DNA of 64,000 bases, from contig JAPFBL010000049.1 of assembly GCA_026182355.1 (NCBI GenBank), positions 4,733,001-4,797,000 of the forward strand. Direction: 5' to 3'. Each line of letters begins with the position of its first letter. Within the stretch, counting starts at the first letter, position 1. The notes beneath the pieces were generated by a model that saw only the letters and a list, made by a program, of their open reading frames with translations, searched no databases and was not told the origin of the DNA. The DNA comes from Hermatobates lingyangjiaoensis (Eukaryota > Arthropoda > Insecta > Hemiptera > Hermatobatidae). Positions 1 to 11,131 of this stretch are shown in pieces. A program made the translations under genes and the position numbers.

Positions 1-992
1 AAAATACATTTCTTTAAAGTTCATAATGTAATTCTGGATAATTTAAACTTCAATTCATTTAAAATGTTTTCTGCGTCAAAAATTACACTCATAAGAGATT
101 TATAACTGTCAATTCTAAAAATCGATAACTATCAAAATTATCACATTCAAATCAATTTGACAAAATCGAATTGTCAAAGAACAAAAGTTCTTCTACTTAA
201 TAAGTTGATCAGTGATTATTAAGGTATTCCATATTGTACACAAAGGTTTTACAGAATTTCTAATTTTTAAATTAAAAAAATAACTCTAAATAGAAAAATA
301 TTCAATTCTTACCAGTATTCTTTTATTATTACTTCTGATACGAAAGTATGAGAAAAATCCGTCAACTGCCGAAACTAAAAAATAAATAAGTTTTTTTATA
401 GAGGTAATCCAAATTGAGTTTCCAGTTTTTATAGATATATTTTTTTTTTGCAGTAATCAGAATTTCTTCAAACTATTCTTAAACATACTGTTATATTTAA
501 TAGTTAATTAATTTGTAATTTTAATTAATTTCAATATAAAAGTTATGCTTTATATTGTTCGATGTTTTTGTTACCCATAAGCTGTTTGTTGTTCAAACTT
601 AGTTTATAAGTACACTTTAAGACTGAGTTGCCTCAAAATGTTGATTTAACGGTAATCATTTTTCTTAATTTTTAGCCACGAAAAAGGAGTTCACCTAGTG
701 ACGATAGATTGCAATTTATTTTCGATTAAATGTACATAGATACATTTTTTTCTACAAAAGTTTATTCTTCTATAGTTAGTAAAAAATATTTATTATTCTA
801 TTATTTATAGCGTAAACAAATATTTTCTAAGATCATAAAATTTACCGTAAGCCCGAATTTGTAAATACCACTTTTTAAATATCTTGAGTTTTTGTTTTGC
901 CTATTATTGCTTCTGTTAGTTTTGTTCAGGTTTCCTACTTATTTATCTTACGCAAATAGCAGCATGATTAATGAAATTACATATTGGCTTAC
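1..992. other. PNKP intron or 3' flank, no feature seen
   Basis: This is AT-rich sequence with short A and T runs and frequent stops in all frames. I looked for the PNKP C-terminal exon on the minus strand and did not find a convincing one. Confidence 0.5.
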
Positions 993-1280
993 CTTGTTAT
1001 TATGAATACAACAATCTAAAGTTGTTTGCATTACGAAACATCTGACTGAAACTTTTCTCTTAAGTGCAGCATTAATATATTTTCTCCTACTCTCTGGAGT
1101 GGGGTTGGTATTATCCACGACAACATTATTACCATTTTTTAAATACTCTTCCACTGTATCTAGACAATTTTTCGAATTAAGCAGTTCATCTCTAGAAACT
1201 GAGATATAACCTTTTGTAATCAGATGATGCTTGACAAATGTAGATTTCCCAGAACCAGGGGACCCAACCATAATCACAAT
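993..1280 (-). CDS. PNKP: PNKP exon, 5'-kinase P-loop domain
   Basis: The exon starts IVIMVGSPGSGKSTFVKHHL (Walker A). KGYISVSRDEL follows, with the Asp expected to activate the 5'-OH, then VVVDNTNPTPESRRKY and VRCFVMQTTLDCCIHNNK. The acceptor is TTTTTAG and the donor GTAAGC; the length is 288 bases, phase 0. The remaining C-terminal kinase residues must lie on a further exon not seen in 1-992. Confidence 0.92.
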
Positions 1281-4200
1281 CTAAAAATCAAAGAATGTAC
1301 CTTTAGTGTCATACATTAAAGGTTAAGTCCTATGTCGGAACAGCCATTGTGACTTAATCTAACTACTATTATATATATACATATATAATTTTTGTTCTTT
1401 TTATTAGTTATATGTAGGGCTGTGGAGTAGGAGATAAGACTAATTTTTGGACAAGAGGAGTTGCTAAATTTCTAAAAAAAAAAAAGAAGTAATATAAAGC
1501 ATAGGTATCTAAAGTGCTGTGCTCCTCTTTCTCAGCTGGTTTGGGGTCAAATTTGCAAAAATAACAACGCTGCACACTTATGCATTGTATTCCTATCCTC
1601 TTGCACACTATATTTGAACATTATGGTTGCTTTGATTACAGAGATATGATTCAAGCAAGCACTTATAAGAAGAGAGGGGCAAGGGAATGTATAACTTTTC
1701 TTTTTTATTCCAACTACGAATTTGTTATGATTACTAGGCCATGCTGCAATAATGTGTTTGAAAATAGTTTTATATTATTAACAGTCAAGCATTGAGAGCT
1801 ACTTAATATGTTTTTTTCAATTAAGTTGATAAAAAACAAGTCGAAAAGGTGTAGTTAAAGCCATAAAGTACTAAATTATTTCTCGAGGGTTAGGTCCAAA
1901 ATATTGGAATTCAATACTTTGAAATACTTCAATACGACGTATCACCGAAAACTGTTCGATAGTATCTGGGCTAAAAACATTTTATTGAGAATTAGTCAAT
2001 TATAAATAATAACTCTGGAACAGTACCTCCACAGAATATCAAAGACCAAAAAACAAAAATGAAAAACAAGACAATGTAAATTCTTTATAGAAGTTAATAT
2101 TGTACATTTTGTTTCTACAATGTACATCCTGCTTTTTTTGCATATTGTGTTTTTGTTTTCTGGTCATTCATATTCTGATGGCAATTTTTAAGATTTATAT
2201 ATAGTATTACTAATTCTCAATAAATTGTGTTTAGTCCTGATAATACTGAATAATTTTCAGCGAAACGTCTGCTGGTAATTAAATATTAATACAGTTAATT
2301 TCCAATCTTCGATAACTAATTTAGTACTTTGGACATTCAGCGGTCGAGAAACTATATCAATTATATCCATAAAGTTATTTATGAATTAAAATTAGACTGA
2401 TGATTCACTTGGCAGTGGTAAAATGCCATTTTGGTTGATCGGTAACATAATAGGAAAATTTTATATGCATAAATATCCAGTTATAATTAACGAGTTTGAG
2501 TCGGTCCGTTCAAATATCCAGGAGTTAGACTCGAATGTTCAGAGTCCCGATTCACCAGCCGTGGTTATGAGTGTACCAAAATTATTGTTATTAACGTAAC
2601 ATCAGATATTATATATCTAAAGTCAGAAATACAAAATCTGGACAGCACAAACCTCAAATGGTTAAGGGAATCAAAACAACTACTCTTTGTGTCAAGGGAC
2701 AGTAAACTACGTCACCGAGGTATCCTAGTCATCTTTTTTTAAAAGTTTTAAACTAATATTCAATGTAATCAAAATATTACCTTAAGCGGAATGTTAGTTT
2801 ATTTAAACTGCTTAATAAATAAAACTTTGATTTGTATTTATCCAATGAAATGATTATAATTAAAAGTGATCAAATAAATCAACAGTAAACCATTTGTCTC
2901 AGTCACTACTATTGTTTTAATAGAATAATACAGTACATATCGCTTTCTGGTTTTAGTTTACAGTATCAATTTTAGATAATTAATTCTTAAACGCTCTTGT
3001 AGAATTAAATATTAAGAAAACAATTGTCTAATACAAATAAATTTTACCTCTTGTTCTTTTGAAGGAATATTATAATCTTCATGTTCTTTGTTTTCCAGAG
3101 AATTATGGTCAAAACTGGTATTCTCATAGGGAGATATAGTTTGTCCAAAAAAAAACTCTTCCGGGGTGTGGAACGTTAAATTCATGTTCTTCGCAAATAA
3201 ACGATCACAGCAGGAAAAATCATTTCTTTTTAAGCCAGAGTGCCCTTTACGCCTTCCAGCAGCATCACCAACATAATAAGTATTCTCGTAATCAATCGTA
3301 GAGATATTATTCTAATCAATGGACAAAGTAATTAAAGTCATGAATAAAGTTGAAATTTAAATCAACAGTAGTAAATAGTCAATTAAATGATAAAATTAAC
3401 TTTTAATATCGAAATTTCAAACTAAAAATTCAGATAATTTACAGGATAATTTAGTGCATACACTAAACCTATTACATTTTTGTTTAAACTTACTACCTAT
3501 GATAAATTATTCAATGAATTTAATTTGAACAATTAAATTATTTCTTTGAACTGTTTACTTGAATATCTGAAAAAGTCAATAACCTTACTATTCCTTAAGT
3601 ATCATCATGAAATCAACTTATGTCTTGTCCTAATCCTATTTCGGTTTAATTTCTTTGAAATTGAATAAAATGTTACCCCTTTTGGCTTCCTCCATTAAAT
3701 GAAAGGTTTTTTCATAAAGTTGTAGCACTATGAAAGTAATTCAAACGATTTGGAGCAGGAGTCCTTGGAAAGGTATAAGTGTATTCGCTCAGCTGATGAA
3801 AAAGTTTTTTAAACAGTTACATCTGCAGAGGGGGAAGCAAGACCTAAAGAGAGAGGGGGGATCTGAAAATACCTTATAAGTGCATATGAACTCTTATCAA
3901 CAAAAACAAGCGTGAATTTTCTCAGTGTGTCATATACCATAAGGTTTTACCAGTGGAATGTATAAAGCCCAACTTTCTTAACACAATTTAAACAACGCCA
4001 TCTAAATGGTAAAAGTAATGCTATTGTAAACTACCAATATAATGTAAAAGTAATGATATATCTTCAATTAATTCAAATGCAATTTAAAAGTTGTCATCCA
4101 AATAATAAAGCAAGAATACTGACTTTCTTTAAGCAAAAAGAAGAGGGATTGAAGGGAGCTTCAACTTGATCATTCATTCATTCGGGAAATCTTTCTTTTA

Positions 4201-7200
4201 CATAACAAAAGAAACCTCACAATATTATGGAGAAATTAATCGTCCCTTGCTACGAAGAGATAATACGTTGTTATTGGATGTGATGCTACGTAGGAGGTTA
4301 CATCAGATATACCTCTTTAAAATGGTACTGTTCATTATCGAATAGTAGATACGTCTGAAGATATCAAACAATAATTACTGAAGTAGAGTGGGTATCTTTA
4401 GAACAATTTCCATTCTAACTTGACTAAGGTAGCTGCTAGTGCCAAACTTCTAATGTTTGACCAGTAAATAAATATTTTCTGGCATCTAAAAATCCTTACC
4501 TCATGAAAAGTCGTTAAATCAGTGTTCTAAATTTTTGCTGTGCCAAGAATTAGGAAGTGAACAATAACTGTTACTCTTTTACAGTCAGGTTCCTTTGTTG
4601 TCATAGAGGAATGCTGTAGCAAAAGTATAATTACTGAAGAAGAAACTCATTGAGTTCTCAAATGTGATAAAGACGAAAGCTCTGGAAATTAAGACTTGTG
4701 GTGCTCATGGAAGGTCATCTAGCAACTGTGTTGACCTTTATACGCACCAAGCCATTTTCAGGCCATATCGTTTTTAAATCAAGTCAGGTTGTCTTTTTAC
4801 GATTTGCCCTTTAGCCGTCGCATGTACACATGACGACGCCCAAGGTGGACTACGCGGAGGCGGGCAACTCGATACTACTCGCGCAACAGTATATTTACAA
4901 TCGCGAAACGGTTACACTGGGTACGAATGATATTTCGGAGCAAAAAGGAGGATCCCATGTAACATAACTAGGTCAGACTTATTCTGATACATTATACATT
5001 TTACTTTCTTTTTTAAAGAATAATGTCCTAGGGTGATTTAACCCTATTTATGGCATGGATGTAGCTCAGGAACGCTGGGAGGTTTACTTTTTCAAGTACT
5101 CTACCATATGAATTGGACAGAGTAGAGCCTAAAAACATCTCCAATCTGTATCTCTCCCTGTCATATCTCGGGCATTCTTCGAGAACATGCTGCACTGACT
5201 CATTCGGGTGATCACAGTTGCAAGCCGGACTTGGTCTGAGCCGGAAGCGCATTAGGTACGACCCGAAATTACCATGGCCTGTTAGGTACTGGAGTGACAC
5301 GTGGTCTGGCTTTAGATGAGTTAGTTCCAGGCGGGCTTGGACCGACGGTAGGAATTTATAGGTCCAACGACCTACATTGCCAGCGTCCCATCTCTGCTGC
5401 CAAAGAGATGTATCTAGCAACTACAAACAGAATTTCAGTCTTTCTTCACCAAACTGGATGAATTAATTTCAAAACTGATTAAAAACCATTCATGGAAAAG
5501 CGGACCTCCCCTTCCCCAGATAACATGAAACATTAATTCTATTGAATTTTTTTTCACTAATTCACTAATTCTTAGAATTAGTGAATGGCGCTGTTGCAAA
5601 AGATGCATTTGAAACACTAACTCTTTCAAGATCTTTCTGGTACTTTTATTTAAATTAGAATTGTTATTTAAATGTTATAAAATTAAATTAAATATAAATA
5701 AATGTATTTACATTAAATTTGAAAGAGAGTTACTATGACATATAAGGAGATATAATTCTTAAAGTCATAAAATGCAAAGTTAATCAATCAAACATATTAT
5801 TATGTTTTTCAGTGTGTGATGGATTTCACACAATTTTGGCTATTGATTGTGGATAATATTCTGGATGGTCTACATAATCAAGATTTTATAACGCAAGGAT
5901 TACAGATGCCCTTGTTATTATAAGAAGAGTAACGCTTGAAGGTACTGCCTTTGAGCACATGAGTTATGCTCTCCAAATTGACAAGAGATGGGTAAAGGAG
6001 AAATGTTTGGAGAAAAATCTAGCTAACAGTCCTCATTTCTTTCTCCAGAAGAAAGAAAGTAATTTTCAAAGATGACTTTCTTGAAAATACTAACCTAGAA
6101 CTCTCAGGTATATTGAAATACCCAGGAATCTCTTTAGATGAAAGACTAAACTGGAAAAGTAAAAAAAAGTATTGATCAAATATATATTGGAAAAAAGGAA
6201 CTTTCCCATGTCACAATATGGCTAAAAAATATAGCACATCTATACTATTGAGGTCAATTTTTGGATAAAACATGAATTTGATACATCAAAACTGTGCAAC
6301 CTGTGCGTACCCACAAACTTTTGTACACACCCAAACAGATACTCAAAATCACAATCGAAAAAAACTTTAAAAATGAACTCAGGGGTTATCAAAACGAAGA
6401 AATCCGTTAAAATAGGAGATCGAAGTTTTTCATTATTTCTATACTTTACTAATAGGAAAGCAAAACTATGCTAGTATCCATAGAGTTGGTAATTTTGGTT
6501 TTTCCGCTTACATTTAGACTTACGCCTTCCATGCTGTTGTAGGAGCACAAATTCTGACACCTTTCTTATTTGAAACCCATTTTAGTAATGGTGAGGTATA
6601 GTTTTACGTTAATTTTATACTGGGAGTCCTAAGTTTTGACTACGCAAGTTTATTAAAATAGCCGGCAAAGTACAGGCTTAGACCGATGGAATAATTTCAA
6701 CTCCAAAGAATGATGTGCACATGAATACCCATTTCTGAAATGAAAAATCCAGGCCAACGCTAGATTCGAAAAGGTGGAACATCAGTACTAACAGAGTACG
6801 CTAGTCTAGTTACAGTAAATGTAATCAATTATATATTGCAATCTGATTTTCTGATTACCTAATACATTAATATTAATTGGGGAATTTTATAATCGTCACT
6901 AATTAGTAAGTGATAACTAAACATGTTTAAAGTACATGTTATCTTATCTGTATTTAGACAAGTCACAACTCCCTTTCGTACACCATTCATACGTCTGTTG
7001 GGGTCTAAAATTCTATCATTCAGTTTTTCCTACCTACAAACATATCTGTCAACACACACACTAACTAGTGTGTACAACACACTAAAATATTCATGTTAAT
7101 TGAATAGTGTGTCATAAGGTATAAACTATAATAATTAAACCATAGTTTACCTTACCTTTTAAACGTATATAACCTTTTACTTTTGACATAAGTCAAGTCA

Positions 7201-10200
7201 AGACATAAGTCAAGAGTATTTATACAAATAATTTTCTGAAGAACAAAAATAATAGTGTGATGAAAAACTATTAATGTTAATTAAACCATTATCTTTAATA
7301 TAAAAAAAGGTCAAACTGAGCTGAAAAATTACCATTAACAAGAAAGCAACCCACATACCAGGGCAGGGTTTTCTGTAAATATCATATTGGGTAGCAATAT
7401 ATACTTGTACTGGAACTCCAAGACCTGTAGTTATATTTTCCACTTTTTTCTTAAAGCCTGCTTTGTTTGTAGAGCCTAGGCTAATACCAGCTTGGTTAGT
7501 GAACACAACTATTAAATAACCTTCTTTATACAAAGATTGCAATCGTTTAGGTATATCTGTATGTAGAAAGGTCCAATCATCTGAATTAACCGGCCAAACT
7601 TTTCCAGATTTGGTTTTTATTAGAGTCTTATCCAAATCAAATGATGCTATCTGAAAAGAACGAGGATGATATTATTCTGAATATAACAACAAATAACAAT
7701 CAAAGACCATAACCTAACATTACAATGATTCATTTATATATAACCTTTGAAGTATCAACCATTTTCATATTAAACAGTTGTAACTTCCTAGTTACTTGAC
7801 TCTAACTTCAAGTTAACCCCACCTCCTCGTGGTGGAGCCTGGTAACTTTTTCTCACGATTAAAGGCTAACGGGGCTCTGACTCCAAATCCCAAAGTGTTA
7901 GGCGAACTACCGTGCCGAAGGGATGCATGACACAGGAAGTGTGTGACAACAACGGAGCTTCTGAGATACCAGGCACCCTCCCAGTAGTAATTAGCCTTCT
8001 CCGAGTATTGGGTCTGCTCGGGGTGACCTTTTGTTCCCCACATCTGGAAGTTCTAACTGATATCGACCTCCATATTAAAGCAATGGCGAGAATGGGTGCG
8101 CAGCACTTGCAGAAGAACCAACAATGGATAAAGACCACCCGTTTGGGGGGCCGTCAAAGTATCATACATGAGGTTAACATACCTTCTTTGGATATGATCT
8201 TCGATGACATGGTTACTATGGTCAAACTATACTGTATCGAAACTTCGGTGTTAATATACAGGGTCACAAAGGCTCACAAAGAGCCATCAAGTGGATTCTG
8301 TAATAAACAGGTATCCCTGTATAGTGATGGCTCGGTTATGGAGGGGAGGTATCCTCGGTAATGGCGCCGGATTCTTCCGAAAGTATCCTAGTTGTACATT
8401 ATCAATTCCGCTTGGTAGATCACCTACGATCTTCCAAGCAGAGATACTTCCGATCCTTACCTGTTTATTGAAATGCAAGGAAGAAGGCTTAAAGGATCGA
8501 TGTATACAATTTGGTCAGATAGCCAGGCTGTGTTGAAAGTGCTAGATCAGGGGTGTCAAACATACGGCCCGCAGGTCGGATCCGGCCCACCTAGAGGTTT
8601 AGTATGGCTCAGGGGATAAATATGCATTATCATAAAAAAAAGAATGAGTTTACTCTATTTCCCTAATAACTTATGGTTTTTATATTATCTGCTAGGGGCA
8701 AAGTATTTTAGTACGCGCAGACTACATGAAAGGAACTAACACAAGGAGGTGAAAGCATTGAACGTCTGTTGGTGCATTATCCACTTTTCCTTTGTCCTCA
8801 CATCTTCACCATCGAAATATCTATGTCAAAAAGTATACAAGTGGATACAGAATGTCGGATTTCAATAAAAGTTTTTATAATTGATTTATTCTTCTTTGCA
8901 CTAAGTATTAGTATTAGTGATTAATACAAAGAAAAAGTTGGTCTTATTGTTAGTTCTATGTAATTTTGCAATGTACTTACTGGTCCGGCCCGCTTGAGAT
9001 CAAACTAAGCTGTAGTTTGCACCCAGACCAAAATGAGTTAGATAGAACTCAAACTGGATCGAAGCTGGTGCTTCAATGTCGGGAAGGACTAACTGACTTG
9101 GCTCGTCACAATAATGTGTTGGGTGGATCCCTGGCCATAAAGGAATTGAAGGAAACGAGGAGGCTGATAAACTTGCCAAAAAAATCAACTATCACCCCTT
9201 TTATGGGACCGGAGCAGCCTGCGCTACCCATACCCTATAGTAGGGTTAAAGGTGAAGTGACAGGCTGGGTGAGAAATGAACGGTGGAATCATTGGAGATC
9301 TTACAACGGTGGTTCTCATTGTAAATGGTTGCTACCCGAGAGGAACCCACGACTCCCATGTATCCTACTGAGGCTCCCAAAGAGTCAGATGAGGTTAGTT
9401 CTAGGCCTACTGACAGGACACGGGTTCTTCAGAAGTCACATGAAAAAAGTCAGTCTCTTAAGAGGATCGACAGAGTATAGACTATAGGAGGTAGAAGAAA
9501 CTGTAATCCACATAGTTAAGAGTCTGTACTGAGCTAGAAGGTCTCAGACAGTTACTTCCGAACCTGAACAGTAGGAGCTTTGACCCCGCTGCATAGCTTA
9601 AAAATTTGGTCAAGGCAACGGAACTCGGACAACAGTTTTAGACACTGATCTGAGTGGTTGTACCCAAACATCCGATCAAACAAAAAAGACACTAAGGGCT
9701 GACGTTATTAACCCGCAAGAGGATTGGTTTCTTTTCTACTTCTATCTAACTTTCTGTTGGGGTTATAGTTCTCTTTGCAATATTTTGTGTAAGTTGTTAG
9801 TAAAGTCTATTTTTTTAATTTTAACATCAATTTAAACTCTTCATAATATTATAATTAATAATTAATATTTATGCGCAGTAGTAAGTAATTTCAATAACTG
9901 AAGATTATTACCTATAATTTTGAATGTAATTTCGGCTAGCATCATGTTGTCTAAATGTGTAAAAATTATACATAACAATTGCTTGGAGTTTCTAACCCTC
10001 ACTAATTGCAATAATTTAATATTACTCTAAAATAAAAGATTAAATTACTACTATTTCTGATAGCAGTAGGAAATAAACCATCTGATTAATAAGTGATTAA
10101 TTGATATCTCGTCCTTGAAATACTCAAGAAATAATGATAATTAGATTTAACAATCCAATACTTGAAAAAATATGTATAATGCCCTCTTCCCTAAATACTG

Positions 10201-10806
10201 TTGGCTGAACCTCGACCGATACTTCAAATTTCTTATAGATTAAAAAAGAAAATAAAACATCCAACCTTGCATTTTGAGTTGTTGGAAGAAGAAAATTCTG
10301 ACTGATACACCAAAAGCTTCTTATTATCAAGTTCTTTCCATTTTAAACGGTCTTCTTTGCAATTGGTAATACTTTCTTTTAAATGCTTAAATATTTTCAT
10401 GTCAATAATGTCAATATGTCTGTTCATTTCATCAGTAGATGATAACCTTACTGTAAACAAGGCTCCATCAGGTAATTTAAATGTATCATTTATTCTAAGA
10501 ATAATACATTCTTGTGGATAAATAACACTTTTGTTATTGACTAAAACAATATTGCGGCCCACATTCTTCATCCAAACAATTCCTTTTATCTGGTCAGGTA
10601 ATAGAGCAACTAAAAATAAATATATATTACTTGAAATAAAAGTAACTAATATGAACACTTTTCATTTAAAATTTACCTTGAATCCGAGATACAGACAATG
10701 AAGTACTGGAAGAATTCAAACATCTACCCAAACTAACAATTGATAAATGGTCTAACTTTATTGAACGTTCTAATGTGGGAAGACAAATTATTTCTAAACA
10801 TTTTCC
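993..10806 (-). CDS. PNKP: Bifunctional polynucleotide phosphatase/kinase (PNKP), spliced, partial
   Basis: PNKP repairs DNA strand-break ends by removing 3'-phosphate and phosphorylating 5'-hydroxyl. It acts in the nucleus, and its FHA domain binds phosphorylated XRCC1/XRCC4-type partners. Five exons are visible in order: FHA (10806-10677 and 10609-10266), HAD phosphatase (7650-7359 and 3311-3048) and P-loop kinase (1280-993). The reading phase agrees at the first two junctions. The phosphatase exon ends in phase 1 while the 3311 exon starts in phase 0, so a small exon of length 3n+2 is missing between them, where human PNKP has the short stretch after its KPxxGMW motif. Key motifs seen are FDLDKTL, VFTNQAGI, YVGDAAGRRKG, GSPGSGKST, SRDEL and DNTNP. 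The start exon and the C-terminal exon after CCIHNNK were not found; the latter probably lies left of the window. Every recovered exon is open, so the gene is likely functional. Its introns are full of transposon debris. Confidence 0.93.
1416..1460 (+). repeat. Possible hAT-type terminal fragment
   Basis: A sequence starting TAGGGCTGTGGAGTAGGAG resembles the GGCTGTGGAGTCGGAGTC ends of a widespread hAT-like repeat. A related GGAGTCGGAGTCGG stretch lies near 14886. No partner end or target duplication was found here. Confidence 0.3.
1845..2355. repeat. Foldback element with hammerhead-like motif
   Basis: Sequence around 1857-1995 recurs as an imperfect reverse complement around 2203-2355. For example, TTTATTGAGAATTAGT at about 1980 matches ACTAATTCTCAATAAA at about 2208, and AAAGTACTAAATTA matches TAATTTAGTACTTT. 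The right arm contains CTGATAA, a CTGAA/TTCAG stem and CGAAACGTC (2237-2269), a decayed relative of the hammerhead-like motif found in the Penelope-like elements of this window. No coding potential was seen. Confidence 0.6.
3048..3311 (-). CDS. PNKP: PNKP exon, C-terminal half of phosphatase domain
   Basis: The acceptor is TTGATTAG and the donor GTAAAA; the length is 264 bases, phase 0 at both ends. It reads DYENTYYVGDAAGRRKGHSG (HAD motif IV), KRNDFSCCDRLFAKNMNL and FHTPEEFFFG, all strong PNKP signatures. An acidic linker ending SKEQE leads into the kinase exon. This exon is open but contains few early Met codons, so simple ORF scans miss it. Confidence 0.92.
3312..4789. other. PNKP intron, nothing recognised
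   Basis: Non-coding AT-rich sequence. One small PNKP exon carrying the residues just after GMW should lie between 3312 and 7358 on the minus strand. I could not place it. Confidence 0.4.
4790..5420 (-). mobile_element. R1/LOA-like LINE, 3' end of ORF2 and 3' tail
   Basis: The open stretch 5420-5028 reads WQQRWDAGNVGRWTYKFLPS, then YLTGHGNFGSYLMRF and CNCDHPNESVQHVLEECPRY. The TGHG..F..YL motif and the Cys/His knuckle C.C...E...HVL.ECP are typical of the ORF2 C-terminus of R1/LOA-type LINEs. A GC-richer block at 4793-4925 beyond the stop may be 3' UTR. It is a 5'-truncated copy inside a PNKP intron. Confidence 0.8.
5820..6250 (+). mobile_element. R1-like LINE reverse-transcriptase fragment, decayed
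   Basis: Spread over several frames it reads LLIVDNILDGLHNQ, then VIIRRVTLEGT, MSYALQIDKRW and ISLDERLNWK. These are the block upstream of the RT YADD motif, the helix after it, and the (LGV)xLDxRLNWK block of this LINE family. Sister pieces lie on the minus strand at 12060-12370 and 21650-22090. Many frameshifts make it a pseudogene. Confidence 0.65.
6290..6450 (+). repeat. 3' end of the dispersed 1.6 kb repeat family
   Basis: It contains AAAATGAACTCAGG, ATCCGTTAAAATAGGAGATCG and CTATACTTTACT, matching in order the 3' end of the right arm of the large palindrome (27180-27295) and the copy at 53455-53612. Confidence 0.6.
6451..7358. other. PNKP intron, nothing recognised
   Basis: AT-rich sequence with no convincing ORF, inverted repeat or known terminus. 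Near 7050-7130 there are short repeats of ACACACTA/GTGTGT. The missing small PNKP exon could also be here. Confidence 0.35.
7359..7650 (-). CDS. PNKP: PNKP exon, N-terminal half of 3'-phosphatase domain
   Basis: After a TTTTCAG acceptor the exon begins IASFDLDKTLIKTKSGKVWP, carrying HAD motif I DxDxT with the nucleophilic Asp. VVFTNQAGIS follows (motif II region), then YRKPCPG. It ends in phase 1 at a GTATGT donor. The open frame running past the donor is intron. Confidence 0.92.
7810..9830 (+). mobile_element. R1/LOA-like LINE, internally deleted, interrupted by hAT
   Basis: The 5' portion (about 7955-7992) has CACCCTCCCAGTAGTAATTAGC-like leader sequence also present just before ORF1 at 50600. 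It then jumps to the RT thumb (LEVLTDIDLHIKAMARMGAQ, 8060-8110). An RNase H domain follows: VSLYSDGSVMEG (motif around the first Asp), SPTIFQAEILPILTCLLKC (Glu), WSDSQAVLKVLD, then after the hAT insertion LVLQCREGLTDLARHNN and, one frame off, PGHKGIEGNEEADKLAKK. The ORF2 C-terminal RLVLGLLTGHGFFRSHMKKV ends near 9450. Frameshifts and stops are frequent. It lies in the intron between the PNKP FHA and phosphatase exons. Confidence 0.82.
8548..9039 (+). mobile_element. hAT element remnant nested in the LINE RNase H domain
   Basis: It starts CAGGGGTGTCAAACATACGG, a common hAT terminus with CGGCCCGCAGG just inside. The other side carries GGTCCGGCCCGC...GACCAAAATGAGT, the matching subterminal end lacking the last bases. 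The LINE codons break exactly at GTGCTAGAT | element | TAGATAGAACTC. The upstream flank TGCTAGAT and the residual TAGAT fit an 8-bp target duplication trimmed by a small deletion. There is no transposase, so it was mobilised in trans. Confidence 0.82.
9831..10265. other. PNKP intron, nothing recognised
   Basis: AT-rich intron sequence between the LINE tail and the FHA exon. Confidence 0.4.
10266..10609 (-). CDS. PNKP: PNKP exon, second half of FHA domain and linker
   Basis: It opens with two bases that complete the Val codon from the exon above, then reads LLPDQIKGIVWMKNVGRN and VNNKSVIYPQE, the remaining beta strands of the FHA fold. A linker rich in Lys, Glu, Ser and Asn follows. It ends in phase 0 (..SKCK) at a GTTGGA donor and is directly compatible with the phosphatase exon at 7650. 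Confidence 0.9.
10677..10806 (-). CDS. PNKP: PNKP exon, first half of FHA domain
   Basis: The exon opens after a pyrimidine-rich ...TTTTTCAG acceptor and reads GKCLEIICLPTLER, then SIVSLGR and SSSTSLSVSRIQ. The SLGR...S.TSLSVSR pattern is the phosphopeptide-binding core of an FHA domain. It ends in phase 1 at a GTAAAT donor. It joins in frame to the next exon to give the SRIQV pattern of the human FHA domain. The initiator exon upstream was not found. Confidence 0.85.
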
Positions 10807-11004
10807 CTGAAAAAGAATCAATATATATTTATTGTATTTAATAAACCATACAAATAGTGTTAGAAAAGAAGTTGAATTAAATGCAAGGTTAAATATAACA
10901 ATCACGAAAATTTCACTGAATCTTTCAGTTTCTGAATAACAACAATAGTGCCAAGTGAAATTTACCTGCTTTAATACCTGAAAGTTAATTATTATTTCTA
11001 TACC

Positions 11005-11131
11005 CGTTGTTTTATGCGTTTTAATAACTTCATAACAAAATGCACTGTTAAAAAAAACGTTTATTTACTCACAATAACCTTGATACATACCTAACCTTAC
11101 AGACCTGCCAATTTATACCCTTTATACAACA
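11005..11131 (-). mobile_element. Short LTR with adjacent polypurine tract
   Basis: On the minus strand the tract AGGGGAGGA (11140-11132) is followed by TGTTGTATAAAGGG. The block closes about 127 bases later with ACAACG, nearly the inverse of its TGTTGT start. It contains an AATAAA-like GTAAATAAACG. PPT plus TG...CA-like borders indicate the 3' LTR of a Ty3/Gypsy-like element on the minus strand. Sequence at 11200-11800 should be its pol or 3' end, but I could not identify a domain there. The LTR lies 200 bases upstream of the first recognised PNKP exon. Confidence 0.5.

Noticed and set aside
7813..8138. Minus-strand open frames opposite the LINE
   Set aside because: Shadow frames of the plus-strand LINE, which has recognisable RT and RNase H motifs.
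10233..10265. Extension of the FHA exon to VGCFIFFFNL
   Set aside because: A GT donor at AAG|GTTGGA joins in perfect phase to the phosphatase exon, so these residues are intronic.
10967..11046. Candidate upstream PNKP exon (CYEVIKTHKTTGIEIIINFQ) with acceptor- and donor-like borders
   Set aside because: It overlaps the LTR ending at 11005 and shows no FHA similarity. Splice-like borders alone are not enough.
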